A stretch of DNA of 8,458 nt from Clostridiales bacterium (GTDB lineage: Bacteria; Bacillota; Clostridia; Christensenellales; UBA3700), in contig JAAVHQ010000010.1 in NCBI GenBank assembly GCA_014799645.1, forward strand, positions 39,615 to 48,072. Direction: 5' to 3'. This document shows, one piece after another, positions 7,060-8,458 of this stretch. The translations under genes and the position numbers were made by a program. The notes beneath the pieces are model-generated. The model saw only the letters and a list, made by a program, of their open reading frames with translations, was not told the origin of the DNA and searched no databases. Each line of letters begins with the position of its first letter. Within the stretch, counting starts at the first letter, position 1.

Positions 7060-7094
7060 TTGTATTTATATAAATATTATGATAATATTATATT
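7060..7094 (+). promoter_or_regulatory. AT-rich region, probable promoter of the PC4-like gene
   Basis: The 104-base gap after lacZ is very AT-rich. The best-spaced pair is TTGTAT (7060-7065) and TAATAT (7083-7088), 17 bases apart and each matching four of six consensus bases. Overlapping TATGAT (7078-7083) and TATATT (7089-7094) are closer -10 matches but lack a good -35. A promoter here is likely; its exact position is not settled. No convincing lacZ terminator is seen between 7027 and 7060, so read-through from lacZ is possible. Confidence 0.4.
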
Positions 7095-7130
7095 AAGTAA
7101 TTATATTATGTTGTTCGCAGGAGGACGAAA

Positions 7131-7355
7131 ATGGCAGAATTTAAGTACGAAGTTATCGAGACATACGGAAGTTTGTCCGAATCAAGTAAGGGATGGAGAA
7201 AAGACATCAAACTCATCAGTTGGAATCAAAAAGAGGCTAAGTACGATATTAGAGAATGGTCTCCTGACGGCGAAAAGATGGGCAAGGGTGTTACTCTTAG
7301 CAAGGAAGAGATTATCAATCTTAGAGATTTGCTCAACAAATTGAATTTGGACTAA
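7131..7355 (+). CDS. YdbC/PC4-like single-stranded DNA-binding protein
   Basis: The 74-residue protein matches the bacterial YdbC family, which has the fold of the eukaryotic coactivator PC4. Known members form dimers that bind single-stranded DNA. The core motif is visible: GWRKDIKLISWNQKEAKYDI at 21-40, then R-E-W, a short P-D-G turn, K-M-G-K-G-V-T-L at 49-56, and a C-terminal dimer helix L-S-K-E-E-I-I-N-L-R-D-L-L at 56-68. Tryptophans 22, 31 and 43 lie on the predicted sheet. The start is firm, because a full AGGAGG at 7119-7124 precedes the ATG by 6 bases. It is flanked by a probable promoter and a terminator, so it is probably its own transcription unit. A role in transcription or DNA repair is known only at family level. 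Confidence 0.88.
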   Translation: MAEFKYEVIETYGSLSESSKGWRKDIKLISWNQKEAKYDIREWSPDGEKMGKGVTLSKEEIINLRDLLNKLNLD

Positions 7356-7377
7356 TTTACAATCGAACTTAAAAAAG

Positions 7378-7408
7378 ACAAGCCTTTTTGTATAGGGCTT
7401 GTTTTTTT
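7378..7408 (+). terminator. Rho-independent terminator after the PC4-like gene
   Basis: ACAAGCC (7378-7384) pairs with GGCTTGT (7396-7402), extendable by a T-G pair inside and by the A-run at 7371-7376 against the T-tract. Seven T run at 7402-7408. It starts 22 bases after the stop codon. Confidence 0.92.
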
Positions 7409-7423
7409 ATGCCGCGTTTTTGT

Positions 7424-7447
7424 CAATAATATATAAATATATTATTG
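7424..7447. repeat. Perfect AT-rich inverted repeat upstream of the antiporter promoter
   Basis: CAATAATATAT (7424-7434) and ATATATTATTG (7437-7447) are exact 11-base inverted arms around AA. It lies about 50 bases before the -35 box of the antiporter promoter. A T-rich run (7448-7459) follows, so it could be a weak back-up terminator. It could also be a regulator or IHF/HU-type site, or just AT-rich sequence. The rest of 7409-7496 shows nothing else. Confidence 0.6.
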
Positions 7448-7496
7448 TTTTTATTTTTCAGCAAAAAAATTTTGACGAAAAAGGAGATGTATTTTG

Positions 7497-7525
7497 TTGA
7501 CATATGGAACAATTAAGCATATAAT
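7497..7525 (+). promoter_or_regulatory. Full-consensus promoter for the antiporter gene
   Basis: TTGACA at 7497-7502 and TATAAT at 7520-7525 are both perfect matches with the ideal 17-base spacer. Transcription should begin near 7531-7533, leaving a leader of about 28 bases. Confidence 0.93.
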
Positions 7526-7546
7526 GGACTAAATTGTGGGGGAGAA

Positions 7547-7554
7547 AAAGGAGG
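7547..7554 (+). promoter_or_regulatory. Very strong ribosome site fixing the antiporter start
   Basis: AAAGGAGG, a near-complete anti-16S match, stands 5 bases before the ATG at 7560. A GTG directly upstream (7557-7559) is in frame, but the spacing favours the ATG. Confidence 0.85.
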
Positions 7555-7559
7555 TTGTG

Positions 7560-8458
7560 ATGAGCACCATACTTGAAATTATCAACAGCCACTATTGGAT
7601 ATTTTTTGAAATAGCAATAATGTTGCTTGCGACGAAGATGTTCGGCGTATTAATTAAAAAGGCAGGACTACCTCAGGTCTTGGGCGCATTGCTCGCCGGC
7701 GTGGTCATAGGTCTTATCAATTTGGTTTTGTCCAAAATCAATTCTGGATTATTTTTGGTAGACAAGGACGATCAAATTATTACTATTTTGGCGGCTATCG
7801 GCGTAAACTTGATTATGTTTTCCGCGGGTATGGAAACAAATCTCAGAGAGATAAAGAAAAACGGTATTGCGTCAATAGTCATTACCGCAATGGGCGTAGT
7901 CGTTCCTTTACTCGTTGGTTTTGCCGTATCGTGGATATTGCCCGATAGACTTTTCGACCAAAACATTTCGATTATCAAACAAAGATTTTTCTTCGGCGTA
8001 ATTCTTACCGCGACTTCGGTAGGTATTACGGTGGCGGTGTTGAAGGAACTCAACGTGCTTCACGGCAAAGTCGGCGCGTCTATCGTCACCGCCGCTATAC
8101 TTGACGATATAATCGGCATAGTAATTTTGGCAATCTTCACTGCCAATACCGAAGATTTCAGCATAGGTAAGGCGATAGTCGGAGCATTTACCGACAATCC
8201 AAATTCATTCGGTGTCACAATGCTCAACGTCATTCTCTTCTTTATCTTTGCGATAGGTCTTGGAGTATTGATACATTTGTTCTTTAAGCGGATGAGCGAG
8301 AAATCGCCTCATACGAGAAGACTTCCGATTTTCTCTTTGGCAGTATGTCTTATCTACGCGGCAATGGCGGAAGCGCTCTTTGGCGTAGCGGCAATCACAG
8401 GTTCGTTCGTAGCCGGTATGATGATTGCAAATATGAAAGAAAGTCCTTACGTAGAGAC
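7560..8458 (+). CDS. CPA2-family cation/proton antiporter (NapA/Kef type), 3' end missing
   Basis: A polytopic membrane protein of the monovalent cation:proton antiporter-2 family, expected to exchange Na+ or K+ for H+. The first 299 residues are visible and the frame is still open at the window end. Members have about 380-450 residues in the membrane domain, with extra C-terminal domains in Kef-type proteins. Hydrophobic segments lie near 12-34, 38-57, 72-90, 103-127, 143-161, 172-194, 217-241, 256-273 and 276-291. The core shows K-A-G-L-P-Q-V-L-G near 34-42, the unwound-helix motif T-A-T-S-V-G-I at 150-156, and TAAILDDIIG at 177-186. Its Asp pair D182-D183 matches the ion-binding DD of electrogenic exchangers such as NapA. 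A Kef system more often has Q-D here, so Na+/H+ exchange is the better guess. Whether a RCK/TrkA regulatory domain follows cannot be seen. The promoter and ribosome site are unusually strong for a membrane protein. Confidence 0.92.
   Translation, partial: MSTILEIINSHYWIFFEIAIMLLATKMFGVLIKKAGLPQVLGALLAGVVIGLINLVLSKINSGLFLVDKDDQIITILAAIGVNLIMFSAGMETNLREIKKNGIASIVITAMGVVVPLLVGFAVSWILPDRLFDQNISIIKQRFFFGVILTATSVGITVAVLKELNVLHGKVGASIVTAAILDDIIGIVILAIFTANTEDFSIGKAIVGAFTDNPNSFGVTMLNVILFFIFAIGLGVLIHLFFKRMSEKSPHTRRLPIFSLAVCLIYAAMAEALFGVAAITGSFVAGMMIANMKESPYVE

Noticed and set aside
7060..7344. A 94-codon + strand open frame overlapping the PC4-like gene
   Set aside because: It overlaps the well-supported PC4-like gene in another frame and has no homology that I recognise.
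7487..7516. A 9-codon open frame after GGAG before the antiporter
   Set aside because: The ribosome-site-to-ATG spacing is about zero, and it lies upstream of and across the consensus promoter, so it would not be on that transcript.

Overview
The window looks like chromosomal DNA from a low-to-medium-GC Gram-positive bacterium, most likely an anaerobic gut-type member of the Clostridia. The pointers are strong AGGAGG-type ribosome sites, textbook TTGACA/TATAAT promoters, T-tailed hairpin terminators, and Firmicutes-type families such as the YdbC-like PC4 protein and the C_GCAxxG_C_C protein. No genus can be assigned from sequence reading alone. All eight genes lie on the + strand.

Bases 1-3015 hold the end of an arginine biosynthesis operon: argD (5' end missing), then argF, then a GNAT acetyltransferase whose ATG shares one base with the argF stop, then a gene for the nucleoid protein HU that overlaps the GNAT gene by 8 bases. 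HU also appears to have its own promoter, an extended -10 promoter inside the GNAT gene. A clean terminator hairpin at 2987-3015 closes the unit.

Bases 3029-3893 carry a small four-cysteine C_GCAxxG_C_C protein, whose ribosome site starts only four bases after the terminator T-tract, and a small YccF-type membrane protein. Bases 3918-7026 are a lone GH2 beta-galactosidase gene (LacZ type, 1014 residues) driven by two overlapping sigma-A-type promoters. No sugar permease or repressor gene is next to it.

Bases 7131-7408 hold a 74-residue YdbC/PC4-like single-stranded-DNA-binding protein with its own terminator. Bases 7497-8458 have a full-consensus promoter, a very strong ribosome site and the first 299 codons of a CPA2-family cation/proton antiporter that runs off the window. 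A perfect AT-rich inverted repeat lies upstream of that promoter.

The genes beyond the arginine block do not form one pathway; this is mostly housekeeping and accessory metabolism. I found no CRISPR array, mobile element, rRNA, tRNA or defence system. The points most worth a second look are regulatory: overlapping gene ends, an internal HU promoter, stacked lacZ promoters, a terminator placed almost against the next ribosome site, and a hairpin over the YccF start codon. A Cys at the position of the E. coli LacZ allolactose-binding Trp and a cysteine-containing HU are also notable.
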